Assembly: GCF_015706575.1 (NCBI RefSeq)
Contig: NW_024037069.1
Span: 42,291,553 to 42,355,552, forward strand
Length of the DNA: 64,000 nt
Source of the DNA: Patiria miniata
Taxonomy: Eukaryota > Echinodermata > Asteroidea > Valvatida > Asterinidae
Direction of reading: 5' to 3'
Shown here one piece after another: positions 34,940-47,786 of the stretch. Both the position numbers and the translations under genes were made by a program. A model generated the notes under the pieces. The model saw nothing but the letters and a program-made list of their open reading frames with translations, did not search any database and was not told the origin of the DNA. Numbering within the stretch: the first letter of the stretch is position 1; each line of letters opens with the position of its first letter.

Positions 34940-35460
34940 AAAGTGATTGGGTGGGATGGAAGTGACGGGATAAGATGGAAAGGGCTGGGTGAGGTGGGAT
35001 GGGTTGGGGTTGGATTGGCTACAGGGCTGGATGGGCTGGGCTGGGTGCGATGGAGTGGGCTTGGAAGGGCTTGGGTTCCGATGGGTTGCGAAAGGATGGG
35101 ATGGGATAGGAAGAGATGAGATGAAAGGGATAGGATGGTTTGGGTTGGCCCAACCCATGGGTTGGGTTGGGTTGGGTTGGGTTGGGTTGGGTTGGGTTGG
35201 GTTGGGTTGGGTTGGGTTGGGTTGGGTTGGGTTGGGTTGGGTTGGGTTGGGTTGGGTTGGGTTGGGTTGGGTTGGGTTGGGTTGGACGGACTGGGATGGG
35301 TTGGGTTGCGTTGGGGCGGGTTGGGTTGAGATGGGATAGGTTGGGCTTATCTGAGGATTATGGGACGGGATGGGGTGGGTTAGGATGGGCTAGGGGTGGG
35401 ATGGGATTCGGAGGACAGTGTGGGGATGGGATGGGATGCAATACGAATGGATTGCGGTCT
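34940..35460 (+). repeat. G-rich (GTTGG)n array, telomere-like
   Basis: The core at 35156-35286 is about 25 perfect GTTGG pentamers, capped on the left by a CCCAACCCATGGGTTGGG palindrome. It is embedded in about 500 bp of degenerate GGGAT/GGGTT sequence. Runs of GGG every five bases on the plus strand should readily form G-quadruplexes. It differs from the TTAGGG telomere repeat. The apparent VGLGW-repeat proteins in all frames are artefacts of the repeat. Confidence 0.9.
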
Positions 35461-36780
35461 TGATGAAGGGAATGGTAACTGATGACAGTTCAAGGTTATC
35501 TGTCACGTCGGGATTTGATACAGCGTCATAAGACTCCTTGCCGTAATACTTAGAATTCGGTTTCTTTCTTCCGTCCTGAAAGTGGCAACATCAAAGCTTA
35601 TTCCCACTGAAAAACACGTAGAAATTCCAAACTCTTCCTAACATTTAACGCTCGCAGTTCCGTAAGTTCAGACTTTCACACAGCTGAACGTGCACGGGCG
35701 GATTCCAAAGCAGAGCTCAATTAATTAGTCATATCAATTAGCCCTGGGAAGTTGCTTTCGTGACAAGTACCGGGACGTCCTTGTCTCACTGCCGCCCGTC
35801 TCCGGGTACTGTCGGGGGTAAAAAGTGCAGTAGTCTTGGGTCCAATGTTGAGGGTTGTGCCACTTTTGATGCCAGTGCTTCCGTTTTGATAATTTGGCTG
35901 CTCTAGCGTCCCACCCAACCATGGCCTCCATTTTCATGACCCGGCTGACGAGGGAATTCTGCGTTCCAATTATTGATAATCACTGTGATTTTCCCGATTA
36001 AATGGAGATGCTGTAGAAAATTTTGGTTTGAAAATTCATGTGCAGTTCAAGGTCACAATACATTGCATGGCATTTTCTCAAACTATATTTACCTTACAGG
36101 TGCCTGTTATGATTCTGTGCTTAGCGCATTGTGCTTAGCAGTTACCCGATATTGATGCTTAAAGCACTTGCGGTGGAATTCTGCCTACAATCTTGTAAGG
36201 CAATCCTTGGTCACGTATGAAAGCCTGTGTGCGCAAAAAAAACCAAATCTGCCCCTGTGAAATACGCAAACCGTATAAACGCAATTTCTTTACTCTTGAA
36301 GTAAACGGAGATTTTTCCCTTATGGTAAGCCGAGTCATGACATATGACCCTGTCTTGAACTTGAAGCCCCCTTCAATGGCGAACGCATTGTGGAGCCAGC
36401 TATGTGCAAAGCTTTACTGCCCCATGACGGATTATCTGTACAATAGCTAGCACAATGCTTTCGCCATTAAAGGGGGCCTCTGTGATAGAATTGACAGCGT
36501 GCCGGTCTATACTCTATATGTGATTGCAGCCATGGAAGGCGCGCTCGGCCGAGCCTGCCACAGCTTCCCCACTCCATTAAAAAAGTTGCGTACCTTTTTA
36601 CCCTGGTAAAACCCAACGGCGTGATCCCATAGTTTCTCGGACTTAACGTCCCTTAAAAAAGTCCTCCAGAGGCATGAATAGGTAGAAAAGGGTGAGATAA
36701 TTATTTTATCGACCATCAAGATTAGATTAAACATAACTTTGTGAAGAAAACTCAAAATTTGTGGGGGGAAATAAAAATGT
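35461..36780. other. Intergenic, nothing supported
   Basis: Short frames on both strands only. Confidence 0.45.
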
Positions 36781-36782
36781 AA

Positions 36783-36865
36783 AATTCCTCCACGATTCGC
36801 ACCCGGAACCTGGAGCATTCAGATCACTGATTTAGCGCAGCAACTACGCAGGCCACCGTGGAACA
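36783..36865 (-). repeat. Possible tRNA-derived SINE fragment
   Basis: The minus strand shows a TGGCCTGCGTAGTTG A-box-like segment followed, about 45 nt on, by GGTTCCGGGTGCGAATC, which resembles a B box. Stems are not intact. Low confidence. Confidence 0.3.
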
Positions 36866-37296
36866 TAAACTATAAGAACATATTCCGAATCAGGTGACAT
36901 AATTTATTCGTTCAAGTGATATGTTTCGCGCATGCTTATTAGTATTACGGTCAATGGCTTTACAGAGCTTCAAGACAAAATGTTTGCTGTCTGTCCAGCG
37001 GCTATCCGTAAAAGAATGGGAGTATGTAGATAAAGGAACCGATTAATAATGTCCACTTCCTATTATTTACAAGGATGGGCTCAATGATGGCTGTCCCATG
37101 GAGGAATAAAAACTATTCCTCCATGCTTGTCCTAACTCTGCCCACTCCAGGTTTGTCACGCTCTTTCCTATTCAGATCAGAATGTTGGTGTCGGTGCTAT
37201 ATACAAACGTCTACCTTTGCTTACTGCGCCCTAACATGCACAATGCACGAAAGTAAATATTTAGAGCAAACGAAATAAAGACCAAGTATTATTTTT

Positions 37297-37745
37297 CAAT
37301 GACAGCCGAGTGGTATGCCGCTACTAGACGCTATATCGGTCGGTCGCCCGGTCGTGAACCGAGTCTCCATTTATCGGTCGTGGCGTGGCGGGAAATCTGG
37401 CACGCGATGGCGGCATCAATCCATTATCGCCTGCCAGTTTCCGTGGCCCGTGTAAAATCGGGCGTTAAATCGTGCGGCACGCAAACCAAAGCCGTAACAC
37501 GGAATCCGCTTAGACTATAGTCTCTGAACGCACACTATGGGCCACGCAACGGCTGTGACTTATCTTGTTAATCCCCTCAATCATAGGCGGGGATCCGTGA
37601 TTTGGCAGACGCTCTCCGGAAGAACGCGCCCGTGCGAGCAACGTCTTTTGAGGACCGAAGGTCGACCCAGAGGGAGAGGTCCTTTGGCATCTCTCTATCC
37701 GCTGTCTGAAATGATTCGCGAGAAGCACCAGTGTGCATGACTTAC
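37297..37745. other. CpG-rich island-like patch, no gene
   Basis: A roughly 450-bp block with many CpGs (CGGTCGGTCGCCCGGTCG, and so on) within AT-rich DNA. Several frames are open, which fits low AT content rather than coding. It could be an unmethylated regulatory patch or a decayed element. Confidence 0.35.
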
Positions 37746-39700
37746 ATAGGCGTCGCCAGGATTTTTTTCCGGGGGGAGGCAAAGCAAATTTTCCCCAAAA
37801 TTCCTTAACTTTTTATTATATTCTCAATTTTTCATTTTTCAGAGCGTGAGCAGGGGAGCATTTGCCCCCCCCCCCCATATCAAATTAACAGCAATATGGC
37901 TTCGCATCTCTTTTTCTCTCTTTTTTTTTTTCTTTTTTTTTTCTTTTTTTTTCTTCCCCCCCCCCCCCCCCCGTTTTTCCAGGCGGGCAAGTCCCCCCTT
38001 GCCCCCCCCCTCGCGACGCCCACGATGACATGCAAGAAAAACGGTACAGGAAGTGTCATTATTACGAGTCCTCAACTTCACACGTGTAATATCTAGGTCT
38101 TGAGCAAGTGCACGGTCCTACTGAGGCTCAATTTCTTCCAAGAGAGCCATAAAAAAAAGAAAACTTCTGTGTTTTTTAGGAGGGTGCGGGGAATTTCAGG
38201 TATGATTAAAAAAAACACGGAGAAACCAACTTTTGTCAGGTCGTACCTAAATTGGATATAATAATTTCAATGGTCCGTGACGGGTCATAAAAACGAAATA
38301 CTCACACCATTTTCAACTTGGAACATTTTGTAATTCTTTAAATTCTGATAAAATTGGGCTGCCAATGGATGTACTTGTGTAGCCCCCTGATGCTGATGTC
38401 GTAAATGGAAGTGTTTAATTCCTGGTTTCCACCCGAAAGTCCCCCCCCCCTTTCCCACCCTCCCCACCCTCCATCCACCCCAATGTTTAACTCTGGCGCC
38501 GCAAAAGATCATTCCATTGCGTGTGATCATCTTCAAGATAAAGCGGAGGGGATTTCCTCAGCCATAGCAAGGCAAGGCCGTTCTAAATATAATCCACGAA
38601 TTAGTTATAGATACGCAGAGAGAAATATTGCAGGGGGGGAAAAAACACACGCGTGTATGACGTGACCCCCTTGACTACATGCGTGTCAGTTTATCACTCC
38701 AACTTCCCAACAACAGCCGCATAAATCCCTCTCATTAAGTCGCATTAAACACGCCATCTAGATAACTTCCGAAGTAAATACCAGAATATTACCGCACCGC
38801 GGTCTATATTTAGGGCAAACATGCCGCAGGAGTTTCCCTTTTTCACGGGCGTGCAGATATCCCGGGAGAATTAGTATTCAAACACCAGTAAAACGGTCCG
38901 GTATTAATAGTCACGAGTTGTCTTCTTCTTTTTTAAACGTGATGACAAGGCTTGCTACATCGTGTGCCGTCATCCTCACGTTCATGTACGTCCTAGTTGC
39001 CGTGGCTGAGGCGAGCTAGACTTGCCGGAGACGTGAAGCGATGAAATCCCCTGGCGGCACGCAATAATGATAAAGTCACCTGTTACCACACGCGATACCA
39101 TTCCGACGTCTACCAGTTGTGTAACTTTGGGGGCGAGGCATGGGAGGTCAACCCCCCCCCCCCCCCCCCCGTTCATAATTGGTGAAAGCAAAAAATAATG
39201 AGCTTTTTGTTAATGTTAACGCATTGAAGGAAACCCACTTTTGACAGGAATTTTAACCTATACTTGCTTAACTTATTTGATTTTTTTTTGTATAATGGTG
39301 TGAAGTATATTCTTCAAACATACGCAGTGAAAAAAATCCTTTAAACAATCGCAAGAATAGTGTTATGCTAATTTAAATACAAGTCACCAAAATCACTGTT
39401 GTCCACGTATAAGTCTAGTGTTGTGTGGTTTTTTTTTGTCTTCAAATTCAAATCAAGCTCCGGAGCTCAGGCAAGCGGATGGAATAAATCCGTCCGTGGA
39501 CAAACAGGTTTGGCACATGAAATCTTGAAACTACATGTACCATATCTCATAGACAAAATATGCATTTGCAATAATTTTTTCAGTCACTTATTTTTAAAGA
39601 TCATTAATTTAATATCATTAAATTGAATTTTTGAAAGATGCTCAACAAGTAGGTGAAAATTGCTGTGAAGTGTGGGTTTCCTTCTTTTTGCACCACCGTA
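37746..39700. other. Intergenic with long T and C runs
   Basis: T/C tracts at about 37866-38010, C runs near 38440 and 39151-39170, otherwise AT-rich. No gene seen. Confidence 0.45.
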
Positions 39701-39703
39701 TAC

Positions 39704-40009
39704 TACACTCTAAAAACTGAAGAGTTGAATTCAACACTTACATGTGTTCGGTCAGTGCAACAATTTGAAAGTGTTAAAATCCAGCATTTTAAATGTTAAA
39801 TCCAACACTTGTTGATTATGTTGATTCAACACTTTCAAAGTGTTAAAGTTGAAAAATGTTGAATCAACACTTTACAACATTTAAAACGTTTAATTAACAT
39901 TGTAAGTGTTGGCTTTAACATTTAAAATGCTGGATTTAACACTTTCAAAGTGTTGCACTGACCGAACACATGTAAGTGTTGAATTCAACACTTTATTTTT
40001 TAGAGTGTA
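39704..40009. mobile_element. TA-flanked fold-back MITE, CACTCTAAAAA ends
   Basis: Left end CACTCTAAAAA (from 39706), right end TTTTTAGAGTG (to 40007), with TA on both sides (39704-39705, 40008-40009). The arms are about 130 bp and are themselves built of short palindromes such as AGTGTTGAATTCAACACT. TA duplication suggests Tc1/mariner mobilisation. Non-coding. Confidence 0.85.
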
Positions 40010-41074
40010 GGGATATAGCAGACCATTCTATAATCACCTGTTTGCAACAATACCCATCAGAGTATCACATTGACCGACATTCCAGCCAGCCTCTTGCGCA
40101 CCCATTCTTCAATGTCGAGTATGGATGTACGTTGAACTTCAGGGTTCAATGACACTTTGAACCGTTCGTAGTGGTTTACAGTAAACAAAACTATAAAGAT
40201 CACATGATTGTTTTTCCGTCAAAATATTCGAGGCACGCGTGGCTTTCGTGACATGTGAAATTAACTGCCATTGTTTTTGTGGTCATTTCTTGACCCCAAC
40301 ATGTTGCTGTCCATTGAACATCTCCGATGAAACAATGGACACTTCCGAAGAAGTTTTATAATGAAATATATAATGAAGTATTATTTCATAATGAAGTATA
40401 AGTTGAATTGACGTAGTTTTGTCGTGTCGTGTAATTCGCTTCTCAAGCAAGTGGGGATAATTTATGACCATTTTCATCAACTTCCGAAGAATTGTAAAGT
40501 AAAATTCTTAGAAATCGCTGCAAAATTATCGGCGCGGAGATCCCTATGCATCTCCACTCATGCATATCTACTTCATCGAAACTGTTTTTTCCGGTTCCGT
40601 GTAAATGGCATAATGCTTGCACAATACGTCAAAGCCACAACAACTTGAATCACTGTAAAATTCCACAAACTGATATTGTTGTTTTGTCATGCCAGTCATC
40701 ACGGCTATCCACAATTTCTAACTTCTTGATGTGTGCGACTGGTGTACGCAAATAAGCACGCATTTACAAAAGTACATTTGTTTTCATAGTAAACTACAAA
40801 TTAAGCTACATCTCATCATTATAAACTCTAATTAGTAAACTTGTTCCTGTTTGGTGAAACTCGAGTCATTATAATAAAAAAAAATAGCCATCTGTTAAAA
40901 TTGCATTGCTCTTTTGAGTTGTGAATGACGATCCCTTTTCAAGGCTGAGTCCAGAATTTGGCCGTTTTTTCTCCCATTTCCTCCTCGACTCCTCTCAATT
41001 CGAAGCTGGAACCCGCGGAGATTGCTGAAGCAGGATCAGGCTCCAGTGTGAAAAGGGGGCAATAGAGGTTCTAA
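40010..41074. other. Intergenic, nothing supported
   Basis: AT-rich, with a few short imperfect direct repeats (ATAATGAAGTAT near 40370-40400). Confidence 0.45.
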
Positions 41075-41417
41075 TCACACTAGAACCCGGGTTGAACTCC
41101 ACCCTGGGCGAACCCAGTGCCACCCCGGGTTGTGGGGGGGGGGGTGGGGGGGGTTCAAGTCCCCGCGTTCAACCCCGCATCGTTTCACAATTGTTTTCAT
41201 GCAAATCAAGCTTATCATGCTCAGTTACTACTGATTTGAACCCTGGCAAGAATTTCAACCCGGGTTGAAAATCTCAACCCTCGTCTGGGGCAGGGTTGAG
41301 TTCAACCCGGGGCGAAATCCAGGGTTCAACGCAGGGTTAAAATTCTGAAAGTGTGAAACGATGCATTTTTCAACCCTGCGGCAACCCTGCGGCAACCCTG
41401 AGATTTGTCTAGTGTGA
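41075..41417. mobile_element. Fold-back MITE, TCACACTAGA ends
   Basis: Perfect 10-bp ends TCACACTAGA (41075-41084) and TCTAGTGTGA (41408-41417). The interior is made of opposed AACCCGGGTTGAA/TTCAACCC blocks, plus a G run near 41135. The target duplication was not identified. Non-coding. Confidence 0.65.
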
Positions 41418-43958
41418 AAAGTTGTTTAAGTAGTGGCGTAACTACAGGGGGTAGGGGGAGGGGTACAAACGGGGGGGGGGGGATTGGGGGGGGTTGGCCC
41501 TCCCGGTGTTCCCATTTAAAACTTGAATTGAACAAAAGTCTTTATCATTTGCATAGATACTGTAGTTACAACCCAATTACAGCAGTTGCCTTCCCTTGTA
41601 ACTACATGTATTTTACAAACTCTGACAATCCTTTTGCATACATGGGCAGCCACCGTTTGCTAAATCTGGTTGGCAACAATCGAAAAGTTGAAATTTACAT
41701 CCTTGTTAATCAAGAGGGAGATATCTTGTCCCTACCCTTTTGGTGTTTTGTTGTGTGTTTTGGTATTAAATTCAACCCCTTTTATTTTTTAAGTTGCATG
41801 ACTTTTTTATGAAAGTTTGTGAAGTATTTATTCATATTTAGACGACTGCCAATCAGCAGCTGTGCCATCGTTGGAGAAAGGCGGATACATAGTTTTCCAT
41901 GCCTAGCTATGTTGGGCACAGTGTGACGGTTTTAGCAGATTGTCCGCTAGATGTGACAAATTTGTTGGGGGGAACGAATCAGGCATAATCTTGAATTGCA
42001 TCTGTAGCAGAATTGTGCGGTTTTCATCTGGTCACCTTGGTTCACACGCACATAGTGCTGTGCGTGCGTTATCAAAATGTGACACGCTAATATTGTTAGT
42101 TTTTAATGTATTTTGTGTAGTTCAAGGTGATCATAGCAGATTTTTATTGAATCTAGCAGAATTTTGAAATGCACTAAGCAGAAATTTGCGATTCCCATCT
42201 GGTCACCCAGTTGGGAAAGCCCTAACTATAGCCTAGTGTTGGAACAGTCAGGGATGTTGTAAACAAGGACAGACTTTTCTAATACTTAACCCAAAATAAA
42301 GAATACGAATTGGTTATCTCATCACCGCGGCTTATACTAATTTCTTCAGCCCTCTTGCAATGTCAGCAGTATTTTACAAATCCGAAGAATTTTTTGATCG
42401 CTTGTAACTTACAAGGCTGGCGTGAAATAACAGACGCCCCCCATCTCACAAGGACGGATAGTTTAGTGTTAAAAAAAGTTGCGAAGGTACTAGGTATAAT
42501 CATCTGGAAGGCCATGCACGAAAACCCCGTTGAGCAGTTTGACAGCGCCAAACTTTATAGTGTAGTTTCCAGCCGTTCCGAGCTGTCACGGAATGGAATC
42601 AGCAACCAATGATCATCAGCAACTTGAAGGGACGTTAGGGCCTGAAGTCTACCAAGACTCTATGTTTTGGATTGTTTACTTATCCTATTTCAAAGGTCTG
42701 GTCGAAAGGAAACTAAAACCCATGTCTTGCCGTTCCCGAGAAAAGACGAAGAAAATGGTTGTTTAATATCGGACACGGCGGACATGCTGTGGCATACGCC
42801 CCATTTCCAGCTGTGTCCATTCAATGTACGATACTCATTGTGTGTGACACACATAACACACATAACACACATAACACCAATACACCAATGGTGTTTCTCG
42901 CACGTCCGCAAAATGCGATGCACTGGTGGAGCATATATTATGCTGCAGGATTCACAACTAGGCCAATAGCACCCAACAGCTCGATTTTTGAGTCAAAATG
43001 TTGATCCCGAAATTCGTTCTCGCAAGAATAACACAAAAACGCCCAGTTTGTAAATGGATGGTTGTGTGGATGTTATATCGTACTTTTGAATGCTCTTTCC
43101 AATTAACACCGTTTCGTTTTAAACGCGTTTTGTAGGCCAATTGGGCGCATTCAATGGACGTAGTGTTTATTTAAATGCAAAGCTCGACTTACATGATGAC
43201 CTTTTTGAAACCTGCATTTCGATTGGATAATTTTGTTGTTATGAGAGCGAAGTGGCGGATCCAGGATTTTCAAAGGGATGGCTAGGGTGTTGACGTTTGA
43301 GGGTTTTTTTTAAAGGTGGGGGACTGGTGGATGAGGCATGACAGTCGTTAACATTGGTCAGTCGGGGTGGTTAACCTCCCCCCAACCCCCCCCCCCCCCC
43401 CCCCGCCACCCACCCCCACCCACCCAATTGGAAAATATTACGCACAACAGGAAATGTGTTCATGCAAGTCAAAGATTTCATAATAATTAAGCATTTTAAT
43501 GACAGCCTACATACTGATTGGATGTCCCGTGTGTAATTGTTCAAATCACAAGTTCAACACATCTTCGGCTCTTTTCAGAATATTGGTGAGTGCATTAATA
43601 CCACAGTACAACCCTCCTCGACTTAACAGCCGAACAGGACACCGCGGTGCCAACACACAATTCTGTTCCCATCATTACACGCGTACACCCTTGGGGTTAA
43701 TATCGTCACGTACGCCATGATAACAACTGGAAAGAAGATAACATAAATGAAAATGATCTGCCGTGACCTTCATAAGCCCCAGAGGTTTTGTTCCCTACTT
43801 ATCGTATCTGGCCAAAAAAAAAAGTTCTCTAGGGATTGTTGGAGGGGGAGTACCGGCAAATGGATTCACAAATTCGGGGGTCGACAGGGAGTCACTGGTA
43901 ATTTTGCTGATGCAAAACCCAGATGAAATCAGATAGGCCAACTTGAAAGCACCCAAAC
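41418..43958. other. Intergenic with simple repeats
   Basis: Contains a G run (41472-41484), an (ACACATA)n stretch at about 42848-42875, and a C run at 43387-43404. No gene is supported; short overlapping frames only. Confidence 0.45.
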
Positions 43959-44918
43959 TTTTTTGAAAGTGCGAAGTGATAACTTTGTCTGATGAGACGT
44001 ATACATATAGTTATTAAAGTGGAGTCATTTTGAGTTTAACACGGACCACGTTTTGCACGATAGGAGTAATTATGATTGATGAACACTGGTGAAAATGTAC
44101 AGAACGATAGTATTTGGAATGTGGAAAGAATATTGAATTTTCCTACATCCGGCTCTTATCATAATTAGTGATAAGAACATTCTTTAAAGGGCCACATGCA
44201 CTAAATTGAAAAAAAAATGGAGCAAACTGTCGCAAACCAGGGAGAGAAATTTGTTTAGAGCAATTGTGATTCCGCAGAAGGATCAGATCGATTGTTGTTG
44301 CGCATAGTTATTCAAAGCAAACATCTAACTTTGTGTTTTCAAAAACAAGTGTGGTAGTCAAGTCCAGCACAAGTAAATCAAAAATTCTTTCAAAAGTCCA
44401 GTCACAAGCAACAGGGAAATATACGATTACAACGATTTCAATTTTTTGAAAGTGCGAAGTGATAACTTTGTCTGATGAGACGTATACATATAGTTATTAA
44501 AGTGGAGTCATTTTGAGTTTAACACGGACCACGTTTTGCACGATAGGAGTAATTATGATTGATGAACACTGGTGAAAATGTACAGAACGATAGTATTTGG
44601 AATGTGGAAAGAATATTGAATTTTCCTACATCCGGCTCTTATCATAATTAGTGATAAGAACATTCTTTAAAGGGCCACATGCACTAAATTGAAAAAAAAA
44701 TGGAGCAAACTGTCGCAAACCAGGGAGAGAAATTTGTTTAGAGCAATTGTGATTCCGCAGAAGGATCAGATCGATTGTTGTTGCGCATAGTTATTCAAAG
44801 CAAACATCTAACTTTGTGTTTTCAAAAACAAGTGTGGTAGTCAAGTCCAGCACAAGTAAATCAAAAATTCTTTCAAAAGTCCAGTCACAAGCAACAGGGA
44901 AATATACGATTACAACGG
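43959..44918. repeat. 483-bp tandem duplication, copies apparently identical
   Basis: Unit 1 (43959-44434) and unit 2 (44442-44918), each about 476 bp, read the same throughout by eye, from TTTTTTGAAAGTGCGAAG to ATATACGATTACAACG. A 7-bp non-repeated junction separates them. Each unit contains TTTAAAGGGCCACATGCAC, resembling a K1 MITE end. Identity implies a very recent duplication or an assembly redundancy. Confidence 0.9.
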
Positions 44919-44944
44919 AATGCCTTTGTCAAAGTTCCTTTTTA

Positions 44945-45575
44945 ATAACTTAATTGTGACTTGAATTGTGACTGGGTTGTGATGGACTTGCAGAGACTTG
45001 TGAGGACTTGCAGGGACTTGCGATGGAATTGTGAGGACTTGCAGGGACTTGCGATGACTTGTGAAGACTTGCAGGGAGGACTTACAGGGACTTGTGAGGA
45101 CTTGTGAGGACTTGCAGGGACTTGCAGAGACAGAGACTTGTGATGGAAATGTGAGGACTTACAGGGACCTGTAATGGACTTGTGAGGACATGCAGGGACA
45201 TGTGATGGACTTGCAGGGACTAAATTGTGAGGACTTGCAGGGACTTGCGATGGACTTGTGAGGATTTCCACGGACTTGCAGAGACTTGCAGAGACTTGCA
45301 GAGACTTGTGATGGACTTGCAGGGACCTGCGATTGACTTGTGAGGACTTGCAGGACCTGTGATGGACTTGTGAGGACTTGTGATGGACCTGTCAGGACTT
45401 TCAGAGACTTGTGAGGACTTGTGATAGACTTGTGAAGACTTGCAGGGACTTGCGATGGACTTGTGAGGACTTGCAGAGACATGCGATGGACATGTGAGGA
45501 CTTGCAGGGACTTGCAGAGACAGAGACTTGTGATGGAATTGTGAGGACTTGCAGTGACTTTTGATGGACTCGACT
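44945..45575 (-). repeat. CAAGTCC-type minisatellite, reversed
   Basis: About 630 bp of GGACTTG(CAGG/TGAT) units. This is the reverse orientation of the 4.4-4.7 kb array, and its left flank GGAATGCCTTTGT (44918-44930) is the complement of the ACAAAGGCATTCC beside that array. It is an expansion carried by a shared element. Confidence 0.85.
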
Positions 45576-45592
45576 ACAACCTCTCAAAACCT

Positions 45593-45680
45593 CAACTTTT
45601 TTGGGCCCAAAACAAAATAGCAACCGTTTGTATTTCCAACTTTTTTGGGCCCAAAACAAAATAGCAACCGTTTGTATTTC
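45593..45680 (+). repeat. Two exact 44-bp tandem copies
   Basis: CAACTTTTTTGGGCCCAAAA... is repeated exactly at 45593-45636 and 45637-45680, directly after the minisatellite. Confidence 0.9.
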
Positions 45681-46444
45681 CAAGTCCCTTTTGGCCTTCA
45701 AGTGCCTGCTTCCCATCTTGAAGCCGTGCTATAAAACATCAAGCATCGAGCCAGCTGGTGAAATTGTGACGGTTTTTTTTTTTCAAGTGGGGACGACCTA
45801 CCTTCGGGCAATTCGCTTGTGGGATTTATAGATAATTGGAGAACTTGCATCTGTCCCCGAGATTTATCGGCCGAGCAGATGTACAACTGGTTTTTGGTGT
45901 AAATGTGGGCTGAGCATGCAGCGTTGGGCCGCAAGCCGGCACACTTATTAGAGTCATAACTGATGTGAAGGTTGCGTGTTAAGTGCTTGTCATATCTGGA
46001 ATTCCAGTGTAATATTATGTGACAATAAACATATTTTGAGGTTATCTATTTCTAGTATTGGATTGTATACTTAACAGTACAGTGGAAATCAGGGGGGGGG
46101 GGGAATATATAACTTTGTCCATTATTTTTCAAGAATATTATTGTATCCAGATAATCTTTAATTCATTTGTCCGGAACTCAGTTTTCAGCAGGTACTCGTA
46201 CAGATGGAAAAATCAACTGCAAATGTTAATTGCAAAAGAACAAAAAAAAAATCACCTCTTTTTGATTCAAAATTCAGCTTGCGTTCACATCCCTGCATTG
46301 CACAGTACCAGAGGTATGACCCAAAAAAAATGAAATTCATGTAAATTATTACTTATTTATGTGTTCCCAACCTGGCTCCATCTGTAAAAGCAATAAATTT
46401 AATGATGATAAACTGCTACTACATTCAAATCCCCAGGGTACGTC
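45681..46444. other. Intergenic, nothing supported
   Basis: AT-rich with G/A runs near 46091 and 46240; no gene. Confidence 0.45.
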
Positions 46445-46946
46445 GACCTTTGACCTCGGGTCAACCGCAGCTGTTTGAAGCACGCCCCTGGGACGACGAG
46501 AGTCAATTTGTTTCCCATTTTTCGCCGGCAGTCCGTTTGGTAGCAATCAAACTTCCCATAAAAAAATCAAATTTCATTTCAGTCCTGTGCCTGACAGTTT
46601 GTTTTTCACAAGGGCAAAGTTTACGTGATCACGGCCCTTCTCTAGATTCCCAGCTGCATTCAGGGTAGCACCTAAGAGGCAATTTTTTATAGGGATCATG
46701 AAGAAGTGGGACAACACGTAGGCTTACATGTTTCCGTTGGGGAGCACATGCTCCAATCTTTACATAACCTTCTTAGCAATTGGGGAAGATAGACACCTGG
46801 AAAATTAAAAAAAAAACCACATACATATTCTGTTATTGCTGTCTCAACAATCTGATCTTGAAATGAAAGCGTGATGAACTAAAAATAATGGTTTACGTAC
46901 GTACATTGCTTGGCGAGAGGGCGCTATTCATAATTATGAGTTAATC

Positions 46947-47280
46947 AATATTAGGTTTTGCCCTTCACAGACGTATAACCACTGTACACTCGGTGTGTTA
47001 CCCGAGTGGAAGTTGGGGAAAAAATCACTCGGGTGGAACTCGAACCCACGACCTCCTGCTTTCTAGTAGTGCAGACGTCTTACCACTCGACAACCGATCC
47101 CGCAAGCTCGGTAGTCGAGTGCACTAGAAAGCAGGAGGTCGTGGGTTCGAGTCCCACCCGAATAATTTTTTTCTCGCCTTCACTTTGATTTGATATCTTT
47201 CACTGGGTGGGGGAGGGGGGGGGGAACACACTGAGTATACAGTGTTTATATACGTTAGTGAAGGGCAAAAACCTTATATT
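46947..47280. mobile_element. Fold-back with tRNA-like arms, copy 1
   Basis: Ends AATATTAGGTTTTGCCCTT and its complement. Each arm carries a tRNA-like segment with B box GGGTTCGAGTCCC followed by a T run (a pol III terminator). On the right arm this is TCGTGGGTTCGAGTCCCACC then TTTTTTT; on the left arm the same reads on the minus strand. The two units point outward. A-box-like GTCGAGTGG is also present. The tRNA acceptor stems do not close, so these are not functional tRNAs. Confidence 0.75.
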
Positions 47281-47786
47281 GACCTTTGACCTCGGGTCAA
47301 CCGCAGCTGTTTGAAGCACGCCCCTGGGACAACAAGAGTCAATTTGTTTCCCATTTTTCGCCGGCAGTCCGTTTGGTAGCAATCAAACTTCCCACACAAC
47401 AAAATCAAATTTCATTTCAGTCCTGTGCCTGACATTTTTTTTTCACAAGGGCAAAGTTTACGTGATCACGGCCCTTCTCTAGATTCCCAGCTGCATTCAG
47501 GGTAGCACCTAAGAGGCAATTTTTTATAGGGATCATGAAGAAGTGGGACAACACGTAGGCTTACATGTCTCCGTTGGGCCGAGCACACCAATCTTTACAT
47601 AACCTTCTTACCAATAAGGGGGAGGGAGAACTTAGACACCTGGAAAAAAAAAGAATAAAAAAAAAACATTCTTTTATTGCAGTCTCAACATTCTGATCTT
47701 GAAATGAAAGCGTGATGAACTGAAAATAATGGTTTACGTACGTACATTGCTTGGCGAGAGGGCGCTATTATAGTATTGAGTTAATC

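Noticed and set aside
34989-35463. VGLGW-repeat proteins in three frames
   Set aside because: Translation of the (GTTGG)n array. Open in every frame because the repeat has no stop codons.
42848-42895. CRISPR-like short repeats
   Set aside because: Simple (ACACATA)n microsatellite, with no spacers of constant length.
45159-45716. 185-codon minus-strand frame of PSQVLTSP-type repeats
   Set aside because: Translation of the CAAGTCC minisatellite.
47100-47170. Intact tRNA gene
   Set aside because: B box and T-arm are convincing, but no acceptor stem pairs and the sequence is duplicated within a fold-back element.
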